A stretch of 64,000 nucleotides of DNA from Paraburkholderia sp. HP33-1 (lineage in GTDB: Bacteria; Pseudomonadota; Gammaproteobacteria; Burkholderiales; Burkholderiaceae). The notes beneath the pieces are model-generated. The model was given only the letters and a program-made list of their open reading frames with translations. It was not told where the DNA came from and searched no databases. Both the position numbers and the translations under genes were made by a program. Positions 38,418-47,597 of the stretch are shown here, in pieces. Location: positions 806,001 to 870,000 of the forward strand of contig NZ_JAJEJR010000001.1 of the NCBI RefSeq assembly GCF_021390595.1. The letters are read 5' to 3'. The stretch's first letter is position 1. Every line of letters starts with the position of its first letter.

Positions 38418-39344
38418 TCAATCCAGCTGATAGCGATCGCCGCGCGGCTGCGGCGGCTCGAGCGCCGGCTCGCCGCGCAGATCGCGGATCGCATCCTCGA
38501 TCATCGCGGACATCGTGTTGAGCGCAAGGTCGTTCTCGTCGGTGCCGAATGGTTCTTCGAGCTGCGACGCGATCGCTTCGTGCGCCATGAACGTGTAAGC
38601 GACGAACACCGCGAAAACCGGCGTGAAAATGCCGATGCTATTGACGAGTCCGAACGGCAGCGACGCGCAGAAGAAGTACACGGTGCGGTGGATCAGCACC
38701 GAATACGCGAACGGCAGCGGCGTCGATGCGATGCGCTCGCAGCCGCCGATCACATCCGACAGTCCGCTCAGATTGTGGTCGAACGCGAGCACCGCCATCG
38801 GATCGATCGCCCCCGCGCGTGCCGCGCGCTGCACCCATTCGCCGAGGCACAGCATCAGCGCGGCCGGCTTGTAGCGCGATGCCATCACACGTTCGAACAG
38901 TGCGCCGGGTAGCCGCGCGGCAAGGTCGTCGCGCGGATCGCTCCTGCGCAACTGATGACGCAGCGCATGCGGTAGCGCGCCCAGTACCGCCAGAAACGCG
39001 GCGGCATCTTCTTTGGGCAACTCGCGCGAGGGCAGCGTCAGCACCTGGCGCGTCAGCGAGCGCGACTCATTGAGCAACTGCCCCCACAGCTTGCGCGCTT
39101 CCCACCAGCGGTCGTAGCTCGCGTTGTTGCGAAAGCCGAGAAACACCGCGAGCGCGATGCCGACCAGCGAGAACGGCGCGATCGTGTTCAGGTTCAGGCT
39201 GACGGGCAGCAGGTGATCGTGCGCGGCGAGCGCAATGATCGAAATGAGGAAGATCAGCGAGAGGCGCGGCAGCAACTGCGGCAGCACCGAACCGTGCCAC
39301 GCGAGCAGCATGCGGAACCAGTGGACATGCGGGCGGATGATCAT
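38418..39344 (-). CDS. Bestrophin-family ion channel
   Basis: A 308-residue membrane protein beginning MIIRPHVHWFRMLLAWHGSVLPQLL, the usual start of the bacterial bestrophin (UPF0187/YneE) family. SLVGIALAVFLGFRNNASYDRWWEARKLWG is the diagnostic segment with the conserved RWWEAR. Bacterial bestrophins form pentameric channels, cation- or anion-selective depending on the member. The start at 39344 is preferred over an upstream in-frame ATG that would add 40 unrelated residues. It converges with the LprI-like gene. Confidence 0.92.
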   Translation of the reverse strand: MIIRPHVHWFRMLLAWHGSVLPQLLPRLSLIFLISIIALAAHDHLLPVSLNLNTIAPFSLVGIALAVFLGFRNNASYDRWWEARKLWGQLLNESRSLTRQVLTLPSRELPKEDAAAFLAVLGALPHALRHQLRRSDPRDDLAARLPGALFERVMASRYKPAALMLCLGEWVQRAARAGAIDPMAVLAFDHNLSGLSDVIGGCERIASTPLPFAYSVLIHRTVYFFCASLPFGLVNSIGIFTPVFAVFVAYTFMAHEAIASQLEEPFGTDENDLALNTMSAMIEDAIRDLRGEPALEPPQPRGDRYQLD

Positions 39345-39497
39345 GGGAACGCGGTCTGGATCAGGCGATAGAGCGCCTATTATCGATCGCTTTTCGTGTC
39401 CCCCAAACAGAGAAACCCGCGGCGTGCGCATCGGGGACGATGCACACGCCGCGGGTTCGTTCACCGCAAGCGGCTCAGCGCGGCCGCGAACCCAGCC

Positions 39498-41414
39498 TCA
39501 GTCGCGCGCCGACGAAGCCGCTCCGTGACTCAGCCAGTCGAGCACGGCCGTGGCGTCATCCTCGGCGCCTTCGCGCGCTTTCTCGACCGTCTCGGCGACT
39601 TCGTCGCTTGGCACCGCGCGGCGAATCGCCACGCCGACCGCGAGAATGTCGATCATCACGAGATGCAGGATGCGCGAGATCATCGACAGCTGCGACTCGC
39701 GAATCTCGATGTGATCGGTTTCCAGCGCGACGGTCGCGCGTTTCGCGAGCGGCGTGTTGCTCGAAGTGATCGCGATCACCTGCGCGCCGGCCTGCATCGC
39801 GACGTCTAGCACGCGCAGCAGCTCGGGCGCGCGCCCCGACTTCGACACCGCCACGATCACGTCGCCCTTGCCGAGCAGCGCCGCCGACGCCGCCTGCATG
39901 TACAGATCGCCGTAGGCGATCGTTGGGATGCCGAAGCGGAAGAACTTGTAGTGCGCGTCCTGCGCGACGATGTTCGAATTGCCGAGCCCGTAGAACTCGA
40001 TGCGCCGCGCGCCGTTCAGCAAGTCGATTGCGCGTTCCACGTGTTCGAAGTTCAGATGCTCGCGCAACTGCAGGATCGCCGACACGGTGTTGTCGAGCAC
40101 CTTCGCGCCGAAGTCGGTCGCGGTGTCGCCGAGATGAACCTGGCTGTGGCTGACCGGAATCGTGCCGGTCAAACCGGTCGCGAGCTTCAGCTTGAAATCC
40201 GACAGCCCCTGGCAGCCGAGCGAGCGGCAGAAGCGGATCACGGTCGGCTGACTGACGTCGGCCTTGCGCGCGATGTCGACGATCGGATCGTTGATGATCG
40301 AGCGCGGATGATTGAGCGCGAGATCGGCGACGCGGCGCTCGGCCGGCGTCAGCGCGTCGCGCATCTGGCGAATCCGCTCGAACACCGCCGACGAGCTGCC
40401 GCCCGCGCGATTTGATAGCTGCTCGGCAAGAATCGCCGACACGCCGAGGAACGCCGGATATTCGGCGGTAATCACATAAGTCGGCACGTTCTGCAGATAC
40501 GCCTCGAAGCGGCCCTTCGCCTCGAAGCGCTTGCGGAACGACGAGCGCGCGAAGAACTCGCCGAGACGCGGCACGACGCCGCCGCCGATATAGATGCCGC
40601 CGAGCGCGCCGAGCGTCACCGCAATATTGCCGGCGAAGGTGCCGAGAATGCCGCAGAACACGTCGACCGATTCGGCCGCGAGCGGCTCGCCAGCGAGCGC
40701 GCGCTTGACGACCTCGGCCGTGTCGACGCTGGCTGCCACGCGCTTCTTGTCGCGGCCCGCGAGTGCGCGATAGATCACCTCGATACCCGGACCCGCGGCC
40801 ACCCGTTCGAACGACACGTGCGACCACTTCTTGCGCGCGTAGTGCAACACGATGTCTTCACGCTCGTCGGCGGGTGCAAACGTGGCGTGGCCGCCTTCGC
40901 TGCCGAGCGCGATCCAGCGGTCGTCGGCGGGGATCAGGCCCGACACGCCCATGCCGGTGCCGGGCCCGAGCAGGCCGATCACGCTGTTCGGCCGGCGTTG
41001 GCCGCCGCCCACCTGCACGCGCTGCGCGTCGGTGAGGCCGGGCAGCGCCATCGCGAGCGCGGTGAAGTCGTTGACGACGAGCAGCGTGTCGAAGCCGAGC
41101 GCGCGGCGCGTCGCTTCGATCGAAAAGGTCCAGTCGTGATTGGTCATGCTGACCTGGTCGCCGTCGACCGGGTTCGCAATGGCGATTGCCGCGTGATTGA
41201 CGCGGCCGATCTTCATGTCCTTCAGATACTTCTTGATGACGTCGGCGACGCCCGGGTAGTCCTCGCAAGGGTAGACCTGCACCGAGCCGATCTCGCCGGG
41301 GCCCGTCTCGAGCGCGAAGCGCGCATTGGTGCCGCCGATGTCGGCCAGCAGCCTCGGTCCATCGGCGTGCTGGTCCGCGCCCGGCACAGCTTTAGTTTGC
41401 ACACCAGTAGACAT
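39498..41414 (-). CDS. glk: Glucokinase fused to an RpiR-family (HexR-like) regulator
   Basis: A 638-residue two-part protein. Residues ~20-340 are a bacterial glucokinase ([27 protein letters not shown]), which phosphorylates glucose to glucose-6-phosphate. Residues ~350-425 are an RpiR helix-turn-helix ([19 protein letters not shown]). Residues ~465-600 are a SIS sugar-phosphate-binding domain ([28 protein letters not shown]). The fusion is known in Burkholderia. It is the last gene of zwf-pgl-glk and overlaps pgl by 23 bases. The regulatory half is a good candidate for binding the palindrome upstream of zwf. Confidence 0.95.
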   Translation of the reverse strand: MSTGVQTKAVPGADQHADGPRLLADIGGTNARFALETGPGEIGSVQVYPCEDYPGVADVIKKYLKDMKIGRVNHAAIAIANPVDGDQVSMTNHDWTFSIEATRRALGFDTLLVVNDFTALAMALPGLTDAQRVQVGGGQRRPNSVIGLLGPGTGMGVSGLIPADDRWIALGSEGGHATFAPADEREDIVLHYARKKWSHVSFERVAAGPGIEVIYRALAGRDKKRVAASVDTAEVVKRALAGEPLAAESVDVFCGILGTFAGNIAVTLGALGGIYIGGGVVPRLGEFFARSSFRKRFEAKGRFEAYLQNVPTYVITAEYPAFLGVSAILAEQLSNRAGGSSSAVFERIRQMRDALTPAERRVADLALNHPRSIINDPIVDIARKADVSQPTVIRFCRSLGCQGLSDFKLKLATGLTGTIPVSHSQVHLGDTATDFGAKVLDNTVSAILQLREHLNFEHVERAIDLLNGARRIEFYGLGNSNIVAQDAHYKFFRFGIPTIAYGDLYMQAASAALLGKGDVIVAVSKSGRAPELLRVLDVAMQAGAQVIAITSSNTPLAKRATVALETDHIEIRESQLSMISRILHLVMIDILAVGVAIRRAVPSDEVAETVEKAREGAEDDATAVLDWLSHGAASSARD

Positions 41415-42108
41415 CGAGTCTCACTCCCTTGTCGTTTGCCAACTGCGAGATGGCATTTTTTTGTAGCGCAGCGGACGCGGCGTTGAGCACGTCCATCTTG
41501 CGCGGTCCTGCGATCAGCAGAAACAGGTGCTTCACGTCCTTCAGCGCGGACAGCGACCAGCTCACGCGCGCGTGCGGCGCGGCGCCCGGATGCACGGCGA
41601 CGAAGCGCTCGGTCGTGGTAATCGCGTGATCCCATTCAGGCGCGTCGGCGAAGATCGAAGCGGTGTGGCCGTCCTCGCCCATGCCCAGCACCGCGACATC
41701 GGGCGCCGCGGCAAAGCGCGCGTCGGCGTTCAGCGCGGCGACGTGCGAGTGCAGATCCTGCGCGGTGTCGACGAGCGGCCAGAAGGTCGCATCTTTCGCG
41801 GCGTTCTGCAGCAACGTGGCGCGGGCGAGCTGGGCGTTGCTCGCGCTATCGGTCTCCGGCACCCAGCGGTCGTCGACCAGCGTGATCGCGATGCGGGGCC
41901 AGTCGAACCTTTGCGTCGACAGCGTTTGCAGGAACGGACGCGGGCTGCTGCCGCCGGACACGGCTAGCATGGCTGGGCGCGCGGGCGGCGTCGACGTGCC
42001 GGTGGTGGCCGCCGGTGCGGCAAGCGTCGCATGTAACGCGTCGCCCACCGCTTTCGCCAGCGCGTCTGATTGGGCGCGCTGGTCGTCGAAAACGTGAAGC
42101 TCGATCAC
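41392..42108 (-). CDS. pgl: 6-phosphogluconolactonase
   Basis: A 238-residue DevB-type lactonase that hydrolyses 6-phosphogluconolactone. [42 protein letters not shown] and [20 protein letters not shown] are the classic blocks. It sits between zwf and glk on the minus strand, 93 bases after zwf, and its 3' end overlaps glk. The three genes together convert glucose to 6-phosphogluconate, feeding the Entner-Doudoroff or pentose phosphate pathway. Confidence 0.96.
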   Translation of the reverse strand: MIELHVFDDQRAQSDALAKAVGDALHATLAAPAATTGTSTPPARPAMLAVSGGSSPRPFLQTLSTQRFDWPRIAITLVDDRWVPETDSASNAQLARATLLQNAAKDATFWPLVDTAQDLHSHVAALNADARFAAAPDVAVLGMGEDGHTASIFADAPEWDHAITTTERFVAVHPGAAPHARVSWSLSALKDVKHLFLLIAGPRKMDVLNAASAALQKNAISQLANDKGVRLDVYWCAN

Positions 42109-42201
42109 TTCTCCTCCGTGCTGCTTTCTTGTTAGGTCTGCCGGTGGCGGCGCGCGCTGGAATGTTCATCGCGCACGGCGCCGTCCGTCAACTCTTCAAA
42201 T

Positions 42202-43665
42202 TCAATTCTCTTCTTCGAACCAGCAGGTGCCATGCTGCGCGAGCATCGCGCTCGCCGCGGCCGGTCCCCACGTGCCCGCCGCGTACGGCTTGGGCAGCTT
42301 GGCCGATGCCTTCCATTCGTTCAGGATGGGCTCGACCCAGCGCCATGCGGCTTCCTGTTCGTCGCGCCGCACGAACAGCGCGAGGCGCCCGTGGATCACG
42401 TCGAGCAGCAGCCGCTGATACGCCTCCATCTGGCCTTCGCGGAAGAACCGGTCGAACGCAAGATCGAGGTACACGCTCGCGAGGTTCATGCCCTCGCCGG
42501 GCTGCTTCGCGAGACAGTACAGACGAATCGTCTCGTTCGGCTGCAGACGGATCACGAGGCGATTCGCGCCCGCGCGCAGCGCCGATGCGCCGAGCGCCGA
42601 ATGCGGCACCGCACGAAAGTTCACGACGATTTCGGCGACGCGATCGGCGAGCCGCTTGCCCGTGCGCAGGAAAAACGGCACGCCGGCCCAGCGCCAGTTC
42701 TCGATCTCGACCTTCAGCGCGACGAAGGTCTCGGTCAGGCTATCCGGCTTCACGCCGTGCTCGGTCGCGTAGGCCGGCACCGCGTTGCCGCGGATCACGC
42801 CCGAATGATACTGGCCGCGCACCGCGACCTTGCCGATTTCCTGAGGATCGATCGGTTTGAGTGCGCGTAGCACGCGCAGCTTTTCGTCGCGCACCGAGTC
42901 GGAATCCATCGAGTGGGGCGGTTCCATCGCGACGATCGACAGCAACTGTAGCAGGTGGTTCTGCACCATGTCGCGCAGCGCGCCGGTATTGTCGTAGAAA
43001 TCGCCGCGCGCTTCGACACCGAGCTCCTCGGCGATCGTGATCTGGATGCTCTCGACCCACTCGCGGCGCCACAACGGCTCGAACAGCGCATTGCCGAAAC
43101 GCAGCGCGAGCAGGTTCTGCACCGGCTCCTTGCCGAGGTAATGGTCGATCCGGTAGATCTGCTCTTCCGCGAAGATTTCACCGACCGCGTCATTGATGGC
43201 ATTCGACGACTTCAGGTCGTAGCCGAGCGGCTTCTCGAGCACGATGCGCGCGTTGTCGTTCAGGCCTACGGCGGCGAGCGCACGGCAGATCGGCACGAAC
43301 AGCGACGGACCCGTCGCCAGATAGAACACGCGGATGCCGGGCAGATCCTGAAGCGCGTCGCGCAGCTGCGCGAAGTCGTCCGGATTGCCGAGGTCGATCT
43401 TCACGAACTCGATGCGTGCGAGGAAGCTCGTCCATGCGGCTTCTTCGACACCGTTCTTCGACACGTGCGGCTTGACGTGCTCGTCGACCCACTGCAGGTA
43501 CTCGCCGCGATCCGCGATATGCCGCGCCACCGCGACGATCTTGCCGCGCTCGGCGAGCATGCCGCCCGCGCGGTGCGCTTCGAACAGCGCGGGCAGGATC
43601 TTGCGCATCGACAGGTCGCCGGTTCCGCCGAAGAGAACGAAGGTGAAGCTTGAATCGGTTTGCAT
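42202..43665 (-). CDS. zwf: Glucose-6-phosphate 1-dehydrogenase
   Basis: A 487-residue enzyme oxidising glucose-6-phosphate to the lactone with NAD(P)+. GGTGDL at 13-18 binds the cofactor, EKPLG is at 144-148, and the catalytic signature RIDHYLGKE is at 172-180. The start MQTDSSFTFVLFGGTGDLS at 43665 is chosen because the 44 residues possible upstream overlap the promoter and operator. It is the first gene of zwf-pgl-glk. Confidence 0.97.
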   Translation of the reverse strand: MQTDSSFTFVLFGGTGDLSMRKILPALFEAHRAGGMLAERGKIVAVARHIADRGEYLQWVDEHVKPHVSKNGVEEAAWTSFLARIEFVKIDLGNPDDFAQLRDALQDLPGIRVFYLATGPSLFVPICRALAAVGLNDNARIVLEKPLGYDLKSSNAINDAVGEIFAEEQIYRIDHYLGKEPVQNLLALRFGNALFEPLWRREWVESIQITIAEELGVEARGDFYDNTGALRDMVQNHLLQLLSIVAMEPPHSMDSDSVRDEKLRVLRALKPIDPQEIGKVAVRGQYHSGVIRGNAVPAYATEHGVKPDSLTETFVALKVEIENWRWAGVPFFLRTGKRLADRVAEIVVNFRAVPHSALGASALRAGANRLVIRLQPNETIRLYCLAKQPGEGMNLASVYLDLAFDRFFREGQMEAYQRLLLDVIHGRLALFVRRDEQEAAWRWVEPILNEWKASAKLPKPYAAGTWGPAAASAMLAQHGTCWFEEEN

Positions 43666-43769
43666 GAGTCTCCGTCGATGTCCTGAAAGGCCGCCGCGCT
43701 GATCGGACCCTGCACGCGCAGCGACCCGGGAGAGCGACCGTAGTCCGATAAAATATTTTTTGACACTGA

Positions 43770-43797
43770 ATTGTAGTTTAACTACAATCCAAATCAA
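43770..43797 (-). promoter_or_regulatory. Probable zwf promoter
   Basis: On the minus strand TTGATT (43792-43797) and TACAAT (43770-43775) are spaced 16 bases apart, a plausible sigma70 promoter. The -10 box and part of the spacer coincide with the HexR-like palindrome, so a protein bound there would block polymerase. The leader to the zwf start would be about 100 bases. Confidence 0.6.
43771..43787. promoter_or_regulatory. HexR-like operator upstream of zwf
   Basis: TTGTAGTTTAACTACAA is a 17-base palindrome with 8-base arms and one central base. It contains TGTAGTTTAACTACA, which fits the published HexR consensus of TGTARTnnnAYTACA form. HexR is the RpiR-family regulator of central carbohydrate genes including zwf in gammaproteobacteria. 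The match and its position over the zwf promoter are seen in the sequence. That the RpiR half of the local Glk fusion binds it is inference. Confidence 0.7.
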
Positions 43798-44254
43798 GAG
43801 GTAGCGTTAATTCGATGAAAAAAGCGTGCGCGGTGGAGGCTGAATGCACGCTTTGCGAATCGGCGGGCGTTCCTGGCACGTTAATGGACAACGCCTTCCG
43901 GTACGTTCCAGCAGGGTGCCGGCGGACCTTACGGAAAGCCGGGGAGTCGACGGGCTTGCGGGGTCGTTGCCCGTGGCCGACGTCGGGCTGGAGTCGGATT
44001 GGTGTACGAGGTACCTCGAGTCTGCCGCGCGATGCGGGCAGGCAAAAATGAAAAGAGGAGACAGTCAGTTGCATCCCGAACCACTCACCTCTTGAGCGTC
44101 CAGCGGCCGGACATCGGTCCGCCGGCACATGCCCTCGCGCATGCGCCCGACCGTGCTCGATCGCCCAGTGTTTTGCCTGTTTGAACCAACCACAGCACCC
44201 TGGCGACATCAGGGGCCATTCGTTTTTTGTTCAGGTGTCTGGAGGAGATAAGCA
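43798..44254. other. Gene-free spacer between zwf and the sugar ABC operon
   Basis: About 457 bases containing no convincing gene; a 78-codon frame at 43815-44051 has no family resemblance or plausible composition. The region must hold the promoter of the gtsA operon. A good ribosome site, GGAGGAG, lies just before the gtsA start. No second HexR-like palindrome was found in it. Confidence 0.5.
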
Positions 44255-45502
44255 ATGAAATTTCGCGCGATCATGGGCGCTCTGTGCGCTGCGGGTCTGA
44301 TGTGTGGCGTGTCGGCCGTACAGGCCGCCGAGTCGGTCGAAGTGCTGCACTGGTGGACTTCGGGCGGCGAATCCAAGGCCGTCGGCGTCCTCAAGGACGA
44401 CATGACGAAGCAGGGTTACACGTGGAAGGACTTCGCGGTTGCGGGCGGCGCTGGCGCGGCTGCCATGACGGCGCTGAAGACGCAGGTGATCTCGGGCAAC
44501 GCACCGAGCGCCGCGCAGATCAAGGGTCCGCTCATCCAGGACTGGGCTTCGCAGGGCGTGCTGGTGCCGATCGACCCGGTCGCGGGCGACTGGAAGAAGA
44601 ACCTGCCGCCGCAAATCGACAAGATCATGCAAGCGGACGGCCACTACGTCGGCGCGCCGTTCTCGGTGCATCGCGTGAACTGGCTGTACATCAACAAGGC
44701 AGCGCTGGACAAGGCAGGCGGCAAGGTGCCGACCACGTGGGCTGAGTTCTTCGCGGTGGCCGACAAGATGAAGGCCGCGGGCATCCAGCCGATCGCGATG
44801 GGCGGCCAGCCGTGGCAGGACCTGACGCTGTGGGAAGACGTCGTGCTGTCGGAAGGCGCGGACTTCTACAGGAAGGCGCTCGTCGACCTCGACGAGAAGA
44901 CGCTGACCTCGGAGAAGATGGTTCAGGTGTTCGACACGGTCCGCAAGATCCAGGGCTACTTCGACGCGGGCCGCACGGGCCGTGACTGGAACCTCGCCAC
45001 GGCCATGGTCATCAACGGCAAGGCCGGCATGCAGTTCATGGGCGACTGGGCTAAGGGTGAATTCACCAACGCCGGCAAGAAGTCGGGCACGGACTACATC
45101 TGCGCCGTGGTGCCGCAAACGGACAAGGCCTACACGTTCAACGTCGACTCGTTCGTGTTCTTCCAGCAGAAGGGCCAGAAGGCCGCGACGCCGGGCCAGC
45201 TCGCGCTCGCGAAGACGATCATGTCGCCGGACTTCCAGGAGCAGTTCAGCCTGTACAAGGGCTCGATCCCGGTGCGTCTCGGCGTGTCGATGGACAAGTT
45301 CGACGACTGTGCGAAGAAGTCGTACGCGGATGAGCAGATCGCGATCAAGGCCGGCGGTTATGTGCCGTCGCTCGCTCACGGCATGGCTCAGCCGGATGCC
45401 GCTGCAGGCGCGATCTCCGACGTCGTCACGAAGTTCATGAACTCGCAGGAAGATTCGAAGACCGCGGTTCAGGCTCTCGCGAAGGCAGCGAAGACCAAGT
45501 AA
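44255..45502 (+). CDS. gtsA: Sugar (probably glucose) ABC transporter, substrate-binding protein
   Basis: A 415-residue periplasmic binding protein with a signal peptide (MKFRAIMGALCAAGLMCGVSAVQA, cleaved near residue 24) and the family 1 extracellular solute-binding fold; VEVLHWWTSGGESKAV is typical of sugar binders. Its similarity in layout to the GtsA glucose binder of Pseudomonas and the adjacent zwf-pgl-glk genes point to glucose, possibly also mannose or other hexoses. A stem-loop after the stop may favour this abundant component over the membrane subunits. Confidence 0.88.
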   Translation: MKFRAIMGALCAAGLMCGVSAVQAAESVEVLHWWTSGGESKAVGVLKDDMTKQGYTWKDFAVAGGAGAAAMTALKTQVISGNAPSAAQIKGPLIQDWASQGVLVPIDPVAGDWKKNLPPQIDKIMQADGHYVGAPFSVHRVNWLYINKAALDKAGGKVPTTWAEFFAVADKMKAAGIQPIAMGGQPWQDLTLWEDVVLSEGADFYRKALVDLDEKTLTSEKMVQVFDTVRKIQGYFDAGRTGRDWNLATAMVINGKAGMQFMGDWAKGEFTNAGKKSGTDYICAVVPQTDKAYTFNVDSFVFFQQKGQKAATPGQLALAKTIMSPDFQEQFSLYKGSIPVRLGVSMDKFDDCAKKSYADEQIAIKAGGYVPSLAHGMAQPDAAAGAISDVVTKFMNSQEDSKTAVQALAKAAKTK

Positions 45503-45517
45503 GCGTAAAAAGAAGTG

Positions 45518-45555
45518 TTGCGCCCGGCGGCCTGCATCTGAAGCACCGGGCGCTT
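45518..45555 (+). promoter_or_regulatory. Intercistronic stem-loop between gtsA and gtsB
   Basis: GCGCCCGG (45520-45527) and CCGGGCGC (45546-45553) form an 8-bp stem with an 18-base loop just after gtsA, with no T-run behind. Such hairpins often protect the 3' end of a binding-protein mRNA while allowing some read-through to the permease genes. That role here is inferred. Confidence 0.55.
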
Positions 45556-45718
45556 CCTTCGGGTCGTGTTGGGCCGGACCACGAACTGCTTTGGTTCGCA
45601 GCGGTGTCCGGCGCCACGCGGCTCACCCCGGTTTCATGGAGTCACACCCAGGCCGTCGCGGTCGGGCGCCAAGCGCGCACGGGAAGCCGGACGGTACAGT
45701 TTCAGCAGGAGTCGAGTA

Positions 45719-46657
45719 GTGACTGCTTCCATCAGCGGAAACGGGAAAACGGCCACCGTTACCCGCCGCACGTCGCCCATGGCGGCCCTTGCCGATCGCT
45801 ATATTCCGAAGCTGGTGCTCGCACCCAGCGTCGTCATCAGCCTTATCTTCGTGTATGGCTTTATTGCCATCACCGGCTATCTGTCGCTGTCTACTTCGCG
45901 GCTGATGCCTCGTTGGGAGTTCGCGGGTCTCGACCGCTATCGCGAGCTGTTCCAGAACGACGTGTTCTGGACGTCGGCCGCGAATCTCGGCTGGTTCGGC
46001 ATCCCGTTCATCGGTATCTGCATCGGGCTGGGACTGCTGCTCGCGATCCTGCTCGATCAGCAGATCCGCAACGAAGGCGCGCTGCGCGCCGTGTTCCTGT
46101 ATCCGATGGCGCTGTCGTTCATCGTGACCGGCACCGCGTGGCAATGGATTCTGACGCCGAGCATCGGCATCGAAAAGGTGTTTCACGACTGGGGCTGGAC
46201 GAGCTTCTCGTTCAACTGGCTCGGCGACCCGGACAGGGCGATCTTCTGTATCGTGATCGCTGCGGTCTGGCAATCCACCGGTTTCGTCATGGCGCTGTTC
46301 CTCGCCGGTTTGCGCGGCGTCGACAGCGAAATCTTCAAGGCCGCGCAAATGGACGGCGCGAACCTGCCGACCATCTACCGCAAGATCGTGATTCCGAGCA
46401 TGCGGCCGGTATTCTTCTCCGTGCTGCTGATCCTTTGCCACATCACCATCAAGACGTTCGACCTGGTCGTCGCGCTGACCGCGGGCGGTCCGGGCACCTC
46501 GTCGTCGCTGCCGGCCATCTTCATGTACACGTTTTCGTTCAATCGCGGGCAGCTCGGCGTCGGCGCGGCATCGTCGATCATGATGCTCGCCACCGTCGTG
46601 GCCGTGCTCGTGCCGCTGATGTATATGGAATCGAGGAGCACGCGCAATGCAGCCTAA
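45719..46657 (+). CDS. gtsB: Sugar ABC transporter permease 1
   Basis: A 312-residue MalF-type inner-membrane permease with six main hydrophobic helices. The EAA-loop region EIFKAAQMDGANLPTIYRKIVIPSM, which contacts the ATPase, is present. A GTG at 45719 behind CAGGAG is taken as the start; an ATG at 45779 (MAALADRYIPK) is the alternative and would remove 20 residues. It overlaps gtsC by 11 bases. The transporter is completed by gtsC and gtsD. Confidence 0.9.
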   Translation: MTASISGNGKTATVTRRTSPMAALADRYIPKLVLAPSVVISLIFVYGFIAITGYLSLSTSRLMPRWEFAGLDRYRELFQNDVFWTSAANLGWFGIPFIGICIGLGLLLAILLDQQIRNEGALRAVFLYPMALSFIVTGTAWQWILTPSIGIEKVFHDWGWTSFSFNWLGDPDRAIFCIVIAAVWQSTGFVMALFLAGLRGVDSEIFKAAQMDGANLPTIYRKIVIPSMRPVFFSVLLILCHITIKTFDLVVALTAGGPGTSSSLPAIFMYTFSFNRGQLGVGAASSIMMLATVVAVLVPLMYMESRSTRNAA

Positions 46658-47504
46658 GATGACGATTAGCCGTGCCGTCATTTACGCGGCCCTGGTCCTG
46701 TTCGCCCTGTACTTCCTGTTTCCGCTGTACGTGATGCTGTCGACGTCGTTCAAGGACATCGACCAGCTGCGCACCGGCAACCTGCTGACGCCGCCGACGA
46801 GCTGGAGCTTCGCGCCGTGGATCAAGGCATGGAGCGGCGCGTGTACCGGCGTGCGCTGCGACGGCATGCAGCCGTTCTTCATGAACTCGGTGCGCATGGT
46901 GATTCCGGCCGTGCTGATCTCGTCGATCATCGGCGCGTTCAACGGCTACGTGCTCACGCACTGGCGTTTCCGCGGCGCCGATCCGATCTTCACGATGCTG
47001 CTGGTCGGCTGCTTCATCCCGTTCCAGGCGATCCTGCTGCCGATGGCGCGCCTCGAAGGTATCCTGGGTCTCTCGAACACGGTGGCCGGCCTCGTGCTCG
47101 TGCACGTGATCTACGGTATCGCGTTCACGACGATGTTCTTCCGCAACTTCTACGTGAGCGTGCCGGCTGAACTCGTGAAGGCCGCGCGTATCGACGGCGC
47201 GGGTTTCTTCACGATCTTCACGAAGATCCTGCTGCCGGTGTCGCTGCCGATCTTCATGGTGTGTCTGATCTGGCAATTCACGCAGATCTGGAACGACTTC
47301 CTGTTCGGTATCGTGTTCTCCGGCGTCGATTCGATGCCGATCACCGTGGCCCTGAACAACCTCGTGAACACCTCGACCGGCGTGAAGGAATACAACGTGG
47401 ACATGGCCGGCGCGATCATCGCGGCGCTGCCGACGCTGCTCGTCTACATCATCGCCGGACGTTACTTCGTGCGCGGCCTGACCGCGGGCGCGGTGAAGGG
47501 CTAA
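46647..47504 (+). CDS. gtsC: Sugar ABC transporter permease 2
   Basis: A 285-residue MalG-type permease with about six transmembrane segments (the first YAALVLFALYFLFPLYVMLS, about 13-32). Its EAA motif is ELVKAARIDGAGFFTIFTKILLPVS. The start overlaps gtsB and implies translational coupling. Together with GtsB it forms the heterodimeric channel for the sugar delivered by GtsA. Confidence 0.92.
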   Translation: MQPKMTISRAVIYAALVLFALYFLFPLYVMLSTSFKDIDQLRTGNLLTPPTSWSFAPWIKAWSGACTGVRCDGMQPFFMNSVRMVIPAVLISSIIGAFNGYVLTHWRFRGADPIFTMLLVGCFIPFQAILLPMARLEGILGLSNTVAGLVLVHVIYGIAFTTMFFRNFYVSVPAELVKAARIDGAGFFTIFTKILLPVSLPIFMVCLIWQFTQIWNDFLFGIVFSGVDSMPITVALNNLVNTSTGVKEYNVDMAGAIIAALPTLLVYIIAGRYFVRGLTAGAVKG

Positions 47505-47597
47505 ACCATCCGAGAGCGACGGCGGTTCATGGAACTCGTGCCGCCGTCACCCGAAAAGACGTTTTCAAGCAGTACCAGAGACAAGAGGATTCACAGC

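Noticed and set aside
43815..44051. A 78-codon frame between zwf and the sugar transporter
   Set aside because: No family resemblance, and it lies where the transporter promoter is expected.
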